Assembly (NCBI GenBank): GCA_934307185.1
Contig: CAKRCJ010000031.1
Location: forward strand, 1-13,304
Length of the DNA stretch: 13,304 nt
Reading direction: 5' to 3'
DNA from: an uncultured Roseburia sp.
Lineage (GTDB): Bacteria; Bacillota; Clostridia; Lachnospirales; Lachnospiraceae
Below are positions 1 through 6,313 of this stretch, in pieces; positions within the stretch are counted from its first letter, which is position 1, and every line of letters begins with the position of its first letter. A model generated the notes under the pieces. It did not search any database, was not told where the DNA came from, and saw nothing but the letters and a program-made list of their open reading frames with translations. A program made the position numbers and the translations under genes.

Positions 1-220
1 CTAAGGACCGGCGGCTTCCCAGTGTCTTCTTATGCTTTTATTCATTTTGTACAATCTAATATACTTTTTCTATGAGTTTCACAATCATCTATTTCCTATG
101 GATACCGGCATGAAATTTTTGCCGGATATCAGGTCAGTATTTCTTCCCTGTCAGACCGTGGATAAGTATAAACGAATTTCAGAAAAATCTCAAGTATCTT
201 TTCCTGTACATGTTAAATTT
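1..220. other. Intergenic left edge, no supported gene
   Basis: No convincing gene is seen here. A 65-codon plus-strand reading frame at 32-229 has no ribosome site, recognisable domain or lipoprotein signal and runs into the end of the serpin gene. Frame 1 is open from the left edge to a stop near 73, so the tail of an off-window plus-strand gene cannot be excluded. The stretch lies downstream of the serpin stop and contains one hairpin (101-130), listed separately. A short AT palindrome (TGTTAAA / TTTAACA, 211-226) overlaps the serpin stop codon. Confidence 0.5.
101..130. other. Hairpin downstream of serpin
   Basis: GATA-CCGGCA and TGCCGG-A-TATC form a 10-bp stem with one bulged A and a loop of about 9 nt. 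It lies about 90 nt past the serpin stop. Neither strand has a T-run after the stem, so it is not a standard intrinsic terminator. It may be a 3' end or stability structure of the serpin mRNA, or chance. Confidence 0.3.
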
Positions 221-1540
221 TTAACATAACACCGCTTCTGTCACACCAAGGAAAACCGGAAGCTTGCTCTCACTGTCAATAATCGCATAGACAAACGGCC
301 GGTCAAGATACACCGTTTTCACAACCGGGTCATTTAAACTTGCAGTTTCTGCCATTTCAACAACCGTAGCTGCCCCTGCTTTCGTTCCCTGTTCATCCAC
401 CTCGATAAAAGTTTTGTGGATTACTTTGCTGATATAAATATTTCCGTTGTCACTGCTTCCTATTCCACTAAAATCTGCTTTTTCCTCGTCAAAAGCATCT
501 GTCATTCCCATAGTTTCCAAAGTATCTTTTAACTCCACCGAATACTCTGACTTAAATTCCGGAATGACTGTATCTACGTCAAAATCATAGCTTGCATTTT
601 CGAGAAGATTTTTAAATTTTTCCGCTGAAAGCGTATTCACATAATCTTCCATGGAAATGCCTTCCGCCGGAAGCATTGCCATAAAGTAATAGCCTTCCTC
701 GTAAGGACGTAAAAATCCGGTCGTATTTTCATCTTCCAGATAAATACTCTCCGTTGAATGCATAATATCAACATCCTGCCGGCTTCCTTTTTCTGTTGTA
801 AAAACCCCCGCCGTTATGTTCTCCTTTTCATACGGCTGTCTCCACTTTGCATTAAAGGCAACCGCATTGATTAAATACATCACCGAATCAGAATTTATTT
901 TATCCAAAATCTGCGGTATCATATGCTCTGTCTTATTGGATACCCACGTATTGATATCTTTTAAAGTGCTGTCATCAAACGGAGCCTGATAGACCTCTGC
1001 CTGAAATAATTGTTCATTTTTGGCCAGAAAATCATCTTTCACATGCAGACTGTCGCTATCCTTCACCCAGATGGAGTTTGCAATGTTTAAATGTGAATTT
1101 TCTACATCCGTCAGGCTGTTTATATAAGAAGAAAGCTCCTTTCCCTGTTGCTCTACATCTGTCTGTCCTGATAGTGCCTGCTCCATCTGTGCTAAAGTAT
1201 TTCCCCTCGCCCCATTTTCTGTCATCGTAAGTGCTGCTAACACAGACATTGGGGAAATCATCTCATTTTTTCCTGTCTCATAAGTCTGCTGTAATAAATC
1301 TATGGCAAACTGATTGTAACGCGTTTTAAAATCTGCTGCCTGTGATATATTTTCTCCATTGCTTTCGTTGTTGTTTTCTCCGTTACCTTCTTCCTTCACA
1401 TTCTCCTCTGTCTGCGTTTTATTTTCTGTTTTATCGGAAGTCAGCTGCTTCGTAGAATCCGATAATGCCATTTTCCTTCCACATGCCATAAGACTTAGCG
1501 CCATAAGGCCAATAATAGCTGCTATCATTTTTCTTTTCAT
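221..1540 (-). CDS. Serpin family serine protease inhibitor, lipoprotein
   Basis: This is a surface-anchored protease inhibitor of 439 residues. It starts with a lipoprotein signal ending in LMAC (lipid Cys 20), followed by a hydrophilic N/E/G-rich linker to about residue 66 and then a full serpin domain, including the ISPMSVLAALTM segment. The reactive-centre hinge GTKAGAATVV begins at Gly385 (P15). Counting 14 residues on puts P1-P1' near Thr399-Ala400, which would suit an elastase- or subtilisin-like target rather than a trypsin-like one. The serpin signature follows as YLDRPFVYAI (Asp413-Arg-Pro-Phe). The small-residue hinge suggests a working inhibitory serpin. The only cysteines are the lipid Cys and the C-terminal residue. 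The start is fixed by AGGAGGA 7 nt upstream. It lies downstream of ECF module 1 but has its own ECF-like promoter at 1646-1671. Serpins of gut bacteria such as bifidobacteria and Eubacterium siraeum are known to inhibit host or microbial elastase-like proteases. The target here is inferred. Confidence 0.95.
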   Translation of the reverse strand: MKRKMIAAIIGLMALSLMACGRKMALSDSTKQLTSDKTENKTQTEENVKEEGNGENNNESNGENISQAADFKTRYNQFAIDLLQQTYETGKNEMISPMSVLAALTMTENGARGNTLAQMEQALSGQTDVEQQGKELSSYINSLTDVENSHLNIANSIWVKDSDSLHVKDDFLAKNEQLFQAEVYQAPFDDSTLKDINTWVSNKTEHMIPQILDKINSDSVMYLINAVAFNAKWRQPYEKENITAGVFTTEKGSRQDVDIMHSTESIYLEDENTTGFLRPYEEGYYFMAMLPAEGISMEDYVNTLSAEKFKNLLENASYDFDVDTVIPEFKSEYSVELKDTLETMGMTDAFDEEKADFSGIGSSDNGNIYISKVIHKTFIEVDEQGTKAGAATVVEMAETASLNDPVVKTVYLDRPFVYAIIDSESKLPVFLGVTEAVLC

Positions 1541-1645
1541 ACTTTATTCCTCCTGTTCTGTTTTTATTGCAAAACTCAAATTTACGTATTTATGATTTTC
1601 GCAATTACCTATGTTGATACACTAATCCTATGTTCTATTAAGAAG

Positions 1646-1671
1646 GACGCAGTTTTTCTCTTATGGTTACA
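1646..1671 (-). promoter_or_regulatory. Predicted ECF sigma promoter for the serpin
   Basis: On the minus strand the sequence reads TGTAACC (1671-1665), 15 nt, then CGTC (1649-1646) followed by CTTC. This matches the Firmicutes ECF pattern, with an AAC-containing -35 and a CGTC -10, and copies the motif before sigma 2 (5097-5122) at identical spacing. Transcription would start near 1639 and give a leader of about 100 nt before the serpin ATG. It lies just after the stop of the anti-sigma gene at 1679, so the serpin can be expressed separately from module 1. Confidence 0.65.
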
Positions 1672-1678
1672 AAAAAAT

Positions 1679-2923
1679 TTAATTTACCGGCACGGCATAA
1701 AGATAGGAAATCTCCGGCTGCTCCTTAAGTTTTAGCAGCGTATCTTTTTTACAGGTGATAGAAAATCCATAAATGCGGAGCCCATCTCTTTTTACGCTTT
1801 CTATCATTGTATCATAAGGCAGCTCTTTTCCGTCTAATATTTTTACAATGTTCTCATGGTCTTTTAAATAACTCAAAAGACTGATAAAATGTGTCTCCAT
1901 TTTCTGCGTATCCTCTGCCATATCCCAGCTGTCTGTTATTGTCTGATTATCTAACTGACAAAGATACGGATACTTTTCCCTGTCCCAGTCAAGACAGCTT
2001 CCGCTTGGATTTACAAGCATTCCAATACCCTCAGAGGACTCACACATATATCCGTCTTTCTCTGTCGTATAGACTGCACACCAGAGATTTGTATTTATCT
2101 CATTTTTTTCTGCCCACTGATAAAAATTCTCATAACTGGTCATTTTGTCAAGCGAAGCATATGCGATATAACAGGAAGAGTCGTCGAGTTCATCGATTGC
2201 TGCGTATGCCTCTGTCACACTTCCTGCCGGTCCCCAGAATTCCTCTTTTCCATTAGAATAATAAAGCTGTCGCGCATACTCCTCCACTTCCTCTGGCATT
2301 TTAAACGTATTGCCATACGGCATTTTAAACACATCTGTATTATAAAGTGTCAGTTTCCCACGTTTTAATTTTCCATTTACCGTTATATTTCTTCCATTAT
2401 AAGAAACGGTCTGCGGAATGGAAATATTGTAAACTCCATAGCCCTCGGACACTGCATTTACCACATTCCGGTAACATCCCGGCAAAAACAGCTCGGAATA
2501 AACACTGAAATCCAAATCTATTCTGGTCGTTGTTATATTATCATTTTCATCACTTTTTCCTGCCACTTCATTTGGATTATAGTAAAATGCGGACACAACC
2601 TGCGGCAGTAAAAATAAAATACATAATACAATGACAAGTACACTACTTCCGATAACTGCTCCCATTTTTAAAAAAGTTCTGCGGATTGTTTTCTGTATCA
2701 TTTTTACAAAACGCTGTTCTTCCGCATCTGTTTCCTCACTCTTCTCTTTTTCCTGCCACAAACCATCTGTGTCCTTTAAAGCCTCAAGTCCCGGTATTTC
2801 CTCTTTATCACAGAGATATTCGCTGATGGCCTCCTGCTTTTCAATGTCCTGCTCCACCTGCGCACTTTTATCTTCTTCTAACTTTCCTTCTCGATATAGC
2901 TGTAATAATTCACGATAGGTCAT
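1679..2923 (-). CDS. Membrane anti-sigma factor, Sigma_reg_N/C type (module 1)
   Basis: This is a putative anti-sigma factor for the ECF sigma encoded just upstream. The N-terminal ~85 residues are cytoplasmic and charged, starting TYRELLQLYREGKLEED, and would hold the sigma factor. One membrane helix spans about residues 87-108, followed by an extracytoplasmic domain of about 300 residues. The C-terminal part (YASLDKMTSYENFYQWAEK onward) resembles the clostridial/bacilli Sigma_reg_C domain and would be the sensory part. It overlaps the end of the sigma gene, indicating translational coupling. An in-frame ATG at 2929 sits only 3 nt from GGAGG (2933-2937), whereas the ATG at 2923 has a 9-nt spacing, so the second is preferred (414 residues). 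The signal sensed is unknown. Confidence 0.8.
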   Translation of the reverse strand: MTYRELLQLYREGKLEEDKSAQVEQDIEKQEAISEYLCDKEEIPGLEALKDTDGLWQEKEKSEETDAEEQRFVKMIQKTIRRTFLKMGAVIGSSVLVIVLCILFLLPQVVSAFYYNPNEVAGKSDENDNITTTRIDLDFSVYSELFLPGCYRNVVNAVSEGYGVYNISIPQTVSYNGRNITVNGKLKRGKLTLYNTDVFKMPYGNTFKMPEEVEEYARQLYYSNGKEEFWGPAGSVTEAYAAIDELDDSSCYIAYASLDKMTSYENFYQWAEKNEINTNLWCAVYTTEKDGYMCESSEGIGMLVNPSGSCLDWDREKYPYLCQLDNQTITDSWDMAEDTQKMETHFISLLSYLKDHENIVKILDGKELPYDTMIESVKRDGLRIYGFSITCKKDTLLKLKEQPEISYLYAVPVN

Positions 2924-3413
2924 AGTCATTTTCCTCCATGTAAGCTTTTAGCTCTCTCTTTGCCCGGTAAGACAGTATCCGTACATTTTCCGGCGTTATG
3001 TTTAAAACCGCCGCGATTTCCTTTTGCGACAGTCCGCCGAAATACTGCATCTGCAAAATCTCTCTTTTCCGCCCGTCCAGCTGATTTAATGCCCAGTATA
3101 AAAGCCTGTACTTTTCTTCCTTTAAAATTCCTTCCAGAACCTCCGGCGAAGCAGACTCTTTCACTTCCTCCGCCTCGTCTATCGGAACTTTCGTCTTTTC
3201 TTTGCGGTACTCGTTAAAATACAGATTTCTTGCCACCAGATAAAGCCACGCCCGCATATTCGTATGTCCGTCCGGCAGGGAAAGCAATGCTTTTAAAAAC
3301 GTCTCCTGCAACAAATCCTCCGCCATGCTGCTGTTCTTGCAGAAGGAATACAGATAAAGATATATTTCTTTCCGGTACTTCTGATATAACTGTTTTAATA
3401 TATCTTTTTCCAT
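2910..3413 (-). CDS. ECF RNA polymerase sigma factor (module 1)
   Basis: This is a 167-residue ECF-subfamily sigma factor with the usual two-domain layout. Region 2 covers about residues 8-75: LYQKYRKEIYLYLYSF, then AEDLLQETFLKAL, then the DNA-melting/recognition segment around AWLYLVARNLYFNEYRK. Region 4 covers about residues 105-160, with LSQKEIAAVLNITPENVR as the helix-turn-helix that reads the -35. The length is normal for the family. The start is supported by GAGGAGG 4 nt upstream. It overlaps the downstream anti-sigma gene by 14 nt, the standard sigma/anti-sigma operon. A TGTAACA-N15-TGTTATA element 80-100 nt upstream may be its own promoter. The regulon is unknown. Confidence 0.92.
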   Translation of the reverse strand: MEKDILKQLYQKYRKEIYLYLYSFCKNSSMAEDLLQETFLKALLSLPDGHTNMRAWLYLVARNLYFNEYRKEKTKVPIDEAEEVKESASPEVLEGILKEEKYRLLYWALNQLDGRKREILQMQYFGGLSQKEIAAVLNITPENVRILSYRAKRELKAYMEENDYDLS

Positions 3414-3486
3414 ACTTCCTCCTCTGGCAGATTTCGTGCTGTTTTCGTGTTGTAAAAAAATGTTTCCTGTAAATGTTCTTACATCT

Positions 3487-3516
3487 ATATAACAATCTTC
3501 TGCGCTTTTTGTTACA
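3487..3516 (-). promoter_or_regulatory. Possible ECF promoter of sigma 1
   Basis: The minus strand reads TGTAACA (3516-3510), 15 nt, then TGTTATATA starting at 3494. The -35 and the spacing match the two TGTAACC promoters in the window, but the -10 is TGTT instead of CGTC. A housekeeping reading would have a poor -35, so an ECF-type promoter, perhaps autoregulated by sigma 1, is more plausible. No second copy was found in the window, so this is tentative. Confidence 0.4.
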
Positions 3517-3533
3517 GATTTTTTATAAGATTT

Positions 3534-4484
3534 TTAACAAAGCTCCCGCAGCACAATCAGCAATTCTTCCTCCGTCAGATTTTGTGTCTCGATAGTAAAA
3601 GTAACACCTTCTTTTTCAAAAATCGCAATGTAATCCTCATCCTCACTCTCAATTTTTGCAATCGTAACTTCATTTCCATTGATAGAAGAAGTCTTTAAAT
3701 TATCATCGACAAATTCCGTTATGATGCCGGAGTCTGTTGTCCGGACGCTGATGCTTAAGCTTTTCTTTCCGTCTTCACTTGTATAGAAAAACGTATTATT
3801 ATCATCAACGACTTTCTCTTTCTCTCCATAGCGAATAATTCCTTCAAATGCATGATTTCCTTTTTCTGTTGCCATCTGCGTCTGCGCCGGTATGCTGCCA
3901 TTCTCCTCCGACGCATCTTCTGTCTGTCCGGTCACCTCTGCTGTCAATGCAGCCGGAAGGTTTTTCAGAAAAACAGTCACTCCGTAATAGTCCTCGATTT
4001 CCTTTTCATTCATGCTGACCTCATACTGGCAAGCCATATCTATGGCAACTGTCTCAAACTCTGCTGTCTGGTTTATCGTAATCTGCTCCTGTTCCTTTGC
4101 ACCTGCATTTGACGCTGCAGTACTTTCCTGTGTTTCCTGTGTACCTGCTGCGTCTGCCTGTGACTCTGTCTTGTTTTCCGGTGCAACTGCCTGCTCATTT
4201 TCGGCATCCATCGTTACAGAAGCCGACTCATTCGGCTGGTTCTCTCTGTCCGCTGCCGCACTTTCTGCAAGCATTTCCCCACTGCTTGTTTCATTTTCTT
4301 TTACTTGAAGCATAGAAAAAGAAACGGCTGCTCCAATTAGTAAAAGACAAACACAGGCTGCCATTGCTGTCAGATGTCTCTGGTTTGTTTTTTTCTGCGC
4401 CGCCTTGCTCCACTGCTCTGCCTCAGCAACATAAGATTGGTCGATTTTTCCAATGATGTCTGCCCAATCTGTTTTTTTCATCAT
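3534..4484 (-). CDS. Putative membrane anti-sigma factor (module 2), C-domain not firmly assigned
   Basis: This 316-residue protein is encoded immediately after sigma 2 with an ATGA overlap (4481-4484), the classical arrangement for a sigma and its anti-sigma. The cytoplasmic part is short (residues 1-38, KKTDWADIIGKIDQSYV). A membrane helix lies at about 39-58 (AMAACVCLLLIGAAVSFSML). A low-complexity stretch from about 65 to 135, rich in E, A, S, N, Q and T, looks like a cell-wall-spanning linker. The outer domain is about 180 residues. Its C-terminal end (IAIFEKEGVTFTIETQNL, then EEELLIVLREL) resembles DUF4367-like domains of other clostridial anti-sigma proteins, but this is not certain. 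The ribosome site AAGGAGG lies inside the end of the sigma gene, 7 nt before the ATG. The role is inferred mainly from position and topology. Confidence 0.7.
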   Translation of the reverse strand: MMKKTDWADIIGKIDQSYVAEAEQWSKAAQKKTNQRHLTAMAACVCLLLIGAAVSFSMLQVKENETSSGEMLAESAAADRENQPNESASVTMDAENEQAVAPENKTESQADAAGTQETQESTAASNAGAKEQEQITINQTAEFETVAIDMACQYEVSMNEKEIEDYYGVTVFLKNLPAALTAEVTGQTEDASEENGSIPAQTQMATEKGNHAFEGIIRYGEKEKVVDDNNTFFYTSEDGKKSLSISVRTTDSGIITEFVDDNLKTSSINGNEVTIAKIESEDEDYIAIFEKEGVTFTIETQNLTEEELLIVLRELC

Positions 4485-5035
4485 GCATATCCCTCCTTTT
4501 TCAAATGCTCGGTAAGTTTTCCCCTCACACGGAACAAAATTGTTTTTATCCGTCCCTCACTGCATTTACAGCGTTCTGCAATATCTGCAACACTGTCAAA
4601 ATACCAGTATCGCCGCACAAAAATAACACGCTGCTCGGTCGGCAGATTTTTCAAGAAACGATTGATGCTTAAAATTAACTCCTGCTCTTCTATGTAATGC
4701 GATGGTTCTTTTTCGTCCGGGAAATCCATCAGTTCATCAAAAATATAAGCTGCTTCCCCATTTCCCCTTTTTGCCGTATGCTGCTTTCTATAGCGGTCGA
4801 GACATAAGTTTCTTGTAATTGCCCCTAAAAAAGAGGATAAACTTGCCGGTCTTTCCTCCGGCATCGCATTCCACGCACGAAACCACGTATCATTGACACA
4901 TTCTTCACAATCTTCTTTATTAAAAAGGATATTTTTTGCAATTTTTCCACAGTAGTTTCCATATTTCTGCGCGGTCTGCTCAATTGCACTCTGGTTCCTG
5001 TCCCAGTACAAATCAATAATCTTCGTATCTTCCAT
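4481..5035 (-). CDS. ECF-like RNA polymerase sigma factor (module 2)
   Basis: This sigma-70 family factor has about 184 residues. Region 2 includes IIDLYWDRNQSAIEQTAQKYG, then DCEECVNDTWFRAWNAMP and SFLGAITRNLCLDRYRK. Region 4 includes LPTEQRVIFVRRYWYFDSVADIAERC with the recognition helix around SEGRIKTILFRVRGKL. The first in-frame ATG is at 5050, but related proteins start close to an M-D/E-x-x-IIELYW motif, so the ATG at 5035 is preferred. Neither start has a strong ribosome site. It is coupled to the anti-sigma gene by an ATGA overlap. A TGTAACC-N15-CGTC promoter lies directly upstream (5097-5122), suggesting autoregulation. The same element before the serpin makes the serpin its best candidate target. 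Confidence 0.9.
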   Translation of the reverse strand: MEDTKIIDLYWDRNQSAIEQTAQKYGNYCGKIAKNILFNKEDCEECVNDTWFRAWNAMPEERPASLSSFLGAITRNLCLDRYRKQHTAKRGNGEAAYIFDELMDFPDEKEPSHYIEEQELILSINRFLKNLPTEQRVIFVRRYWYFDSVADIAERCKCSEGRIKTILFRVRGKLTEHLKKEGYA

Positions 5036-5096
5036 TCCCTGTTTCCCCATTCTCTTGTGCTTTCTTTATTTTCTCACACTTCCTTTCTTCATGAAA

Positions 5097-5122
5097 GACG
5101 TAAATTTTTTGGAAAGGTTACA
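5097..5122 (-). promoter_or_regulatory. Predicted ECF autoregulatory promoter of sigma 2
   Basis: The minus strand reads TGTAACC (5122-5116), an A/T-rich 15-nt spacer, then CGTC (5100-5097) followed by TTTC. It begins one base after the stop codon of the DHHW-family gene and would start transcription near 5090. It matches Firmicutes ECF promoters and the copy at 1646-1671. No terminator was seen between the DHHW gene and sigma 2, so some read-through from the acylation operon is possible. Confidence 0.7.
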
Positions 5123-5123
5123 T

Positions 5124-6251
5124 TTAAAACCGCAGACTTTCCCCATGATTTAAAACCGACGTACTATATAAAAACAACACATCATCATATTCTGTATCCT
5201 GCAAAAGCTTTCGCGCATACGACGCTGACACATACCGCAAATCCAAAAGTGTAACCTCTTCATAATACTCTGCCAAAAGCGGCGCAATACTGCTGCCAAA
5301 GGAGTCCCTGAAAATAAGCAGTTTTTTTCCGTTGCTGCTCTGCTCATTCTTAATAGTAAGAAGTGCCCTCGCTCCCCATAAATAAAAATCATAATCGTCC
5401 GTACCGCCGATTTTTTCTGGCGCATAGACACTTACATTCTGCTTTTTTTCATAATCATAAACCTTCAGGCTTTGCATTATACTATTATTGTAATAATAAA
5501 TTATATCCGGTTCTGTTAATAATGCAGATGCCGCGCCGTATGCCCCGATGAACTTATCTGTGGCAGTCTGCCAGTCTTTTTCCGCCGTCTGTTTCTTCCC
5601 TGGCATTGTCTGTTTTTCATTAGACCACTGCATCTGCGCAACAATTTCATCAGCCACTTCCAAAATACACTCCTGCTTCCAATGCAGGTCTGTCCTGTAA
5701 TAATCGCTTAATTCCAGTTTGTCATACAAATTAATATACTGTGCCGAAGCCACCGTTTCATTCATAATTTCATTTAACCGGTCATAATCCAATAATGGAT
5801 ACATTTTCTGCTCACTGAGAAAATAGTTTTTATCGGGAATGATGGCATAATAACAGTCTGCCTGTGAAAATTCATTGTGTGCCAGCATTTCTATTCCATT
5901 TGCCACTCTTTTGATATTTTTTTCATTGAGATTTGCTTCCAATTTATATATTCCGTCCCCAAGCTTAAAATAACCGTCTGCGTCTGCCCTTCCAAAAAGC
6001 TTTGTCTCCGTTTCCGCTTTTACAGTCCGGAAGGCATCACGCATGGGGAACTGCTCCAATAAATACGTTTCCAACTGGCTCATAAACGTTCCGTCCAAAA
6101 AAGAAGCTCCCGTAAAAGCCGGAAATTTTGCAAGTGTCCTCCGTTCTGTCTTTGAAACTGCCTTATCCGGAAGGAGCATAGCTGCCCCGGCAATGGCAAT
6201 TAGAAAAATGAAAAAAACAATGCCCGGTATTCTTTTTTTGATTTTTTCCAT
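5124..6251 (-). CDS. DHHW family protein, AlgX/AlgJ-like SGNH O-acetylation partner
   Basis: This is a membrane-anchored, extracytoplasmic SGNH-hydrolase-like protein of 375 residues, expected to work with the MBOAT protein encoded upstream. In the AlgI/AlgJ/AlgX and DltB/DltD families, the MBOAT moves an acyl group across the membrane and this type of partner passes it to a polymer. An N-terminal anchor spans residues 9-27. Candidate catalytic residues are Asp188 and His190 in DLHW (the family's DxHW motif) and Ser317 in FRDSFGSS (316-320). The family name motif DHHW reads DLHW here; the Asp and the His are kept. The reading frame stays open further upstream, into the end of the MBOAT gene, but AGGAGG (6258-6263) 6 nt before the ATG at 6251, and a membrane anchor starting right there, fix this start. 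The gap to the MBOAT gene is 62 nt. The acyl acceptor is unknown. Confidence 0.88.
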   Translation of the reverse strand: MEKIKKRIPGIVFFIFLIAIAGAAMLLPDKAVSKTERRTLAKFPAFTGASFLDGTFMSQLETYLLEQFPMRDAFRTVKAETETKLFGRADADGYFKLGDGIYKLEANLNEKNIKRVANGIEMLAHNEFSQADCYYAIIPDKNYFLSEQKMYPLLDYDRLNEIMNETVASAQYINLYDKLELSDYYRTDLHWKQECILEVADEIVAQMQWSNEKQTMPGKKQTAEKDWQTATDKFIGAYGAASALLTEPDIIYYYNNSIMQSLKVYDYEKKQNVSVYAPEKIGGTDDYDFYLWGARALLTIKNEQSSNGKKLLIFRDSFGSSIAPLLAEYYEEVTLLDLRYVSASYARKLLQDTEYDDVLFLYSTSVLNHGESLRF

Positions 6252-6257
6252 CTGCTT

Positions 6258-6263
6258 CCTCCT
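6258..6263 (-). promoter_or_regulatory. Ribosome binding site deciding the DHHW start
   Basis: AGGAGG on the minus strand lies 6 nt before the ATG at 6251. It shows that the longer open frame reaching 6455, which overlaps the MBOAT gene, is not the real start. Confidence 0.85.
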
Positions 6264-6313
6264 GAAAACAAAACTTCTGATTTTTTTCTCCTGATAATTG
6301 TAAAAAACACTTC

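Noticed and set aside
101..130. Hairpin as an intrinsic terminator of the serpin
   Set aside because: The stem is bulged and neither side is followed by a T-run; kept only as an unassigned hairpin.
32..229. 65-codon plus-strand frame at the left edge
   Set aside because: No ribosome site, no recognisable domain, and it runs into the serpin 3' end on the opposite strand.
1891..2256. 121-codon plus-strand frame opposite the module 1 anti-sigma gene
   Set aside because: It is antisense to a well-supported gene, has an odd composition rich in S, L, P and R, and matches no family.
5245..5275. Plus-strand TGTAACC at 5249 as another ECF promoter
   Set aside because: No CGTC or similar -10 at 15-nt spacing, and it lies inside the DHHW gene pointing away from any plus-strand gene.
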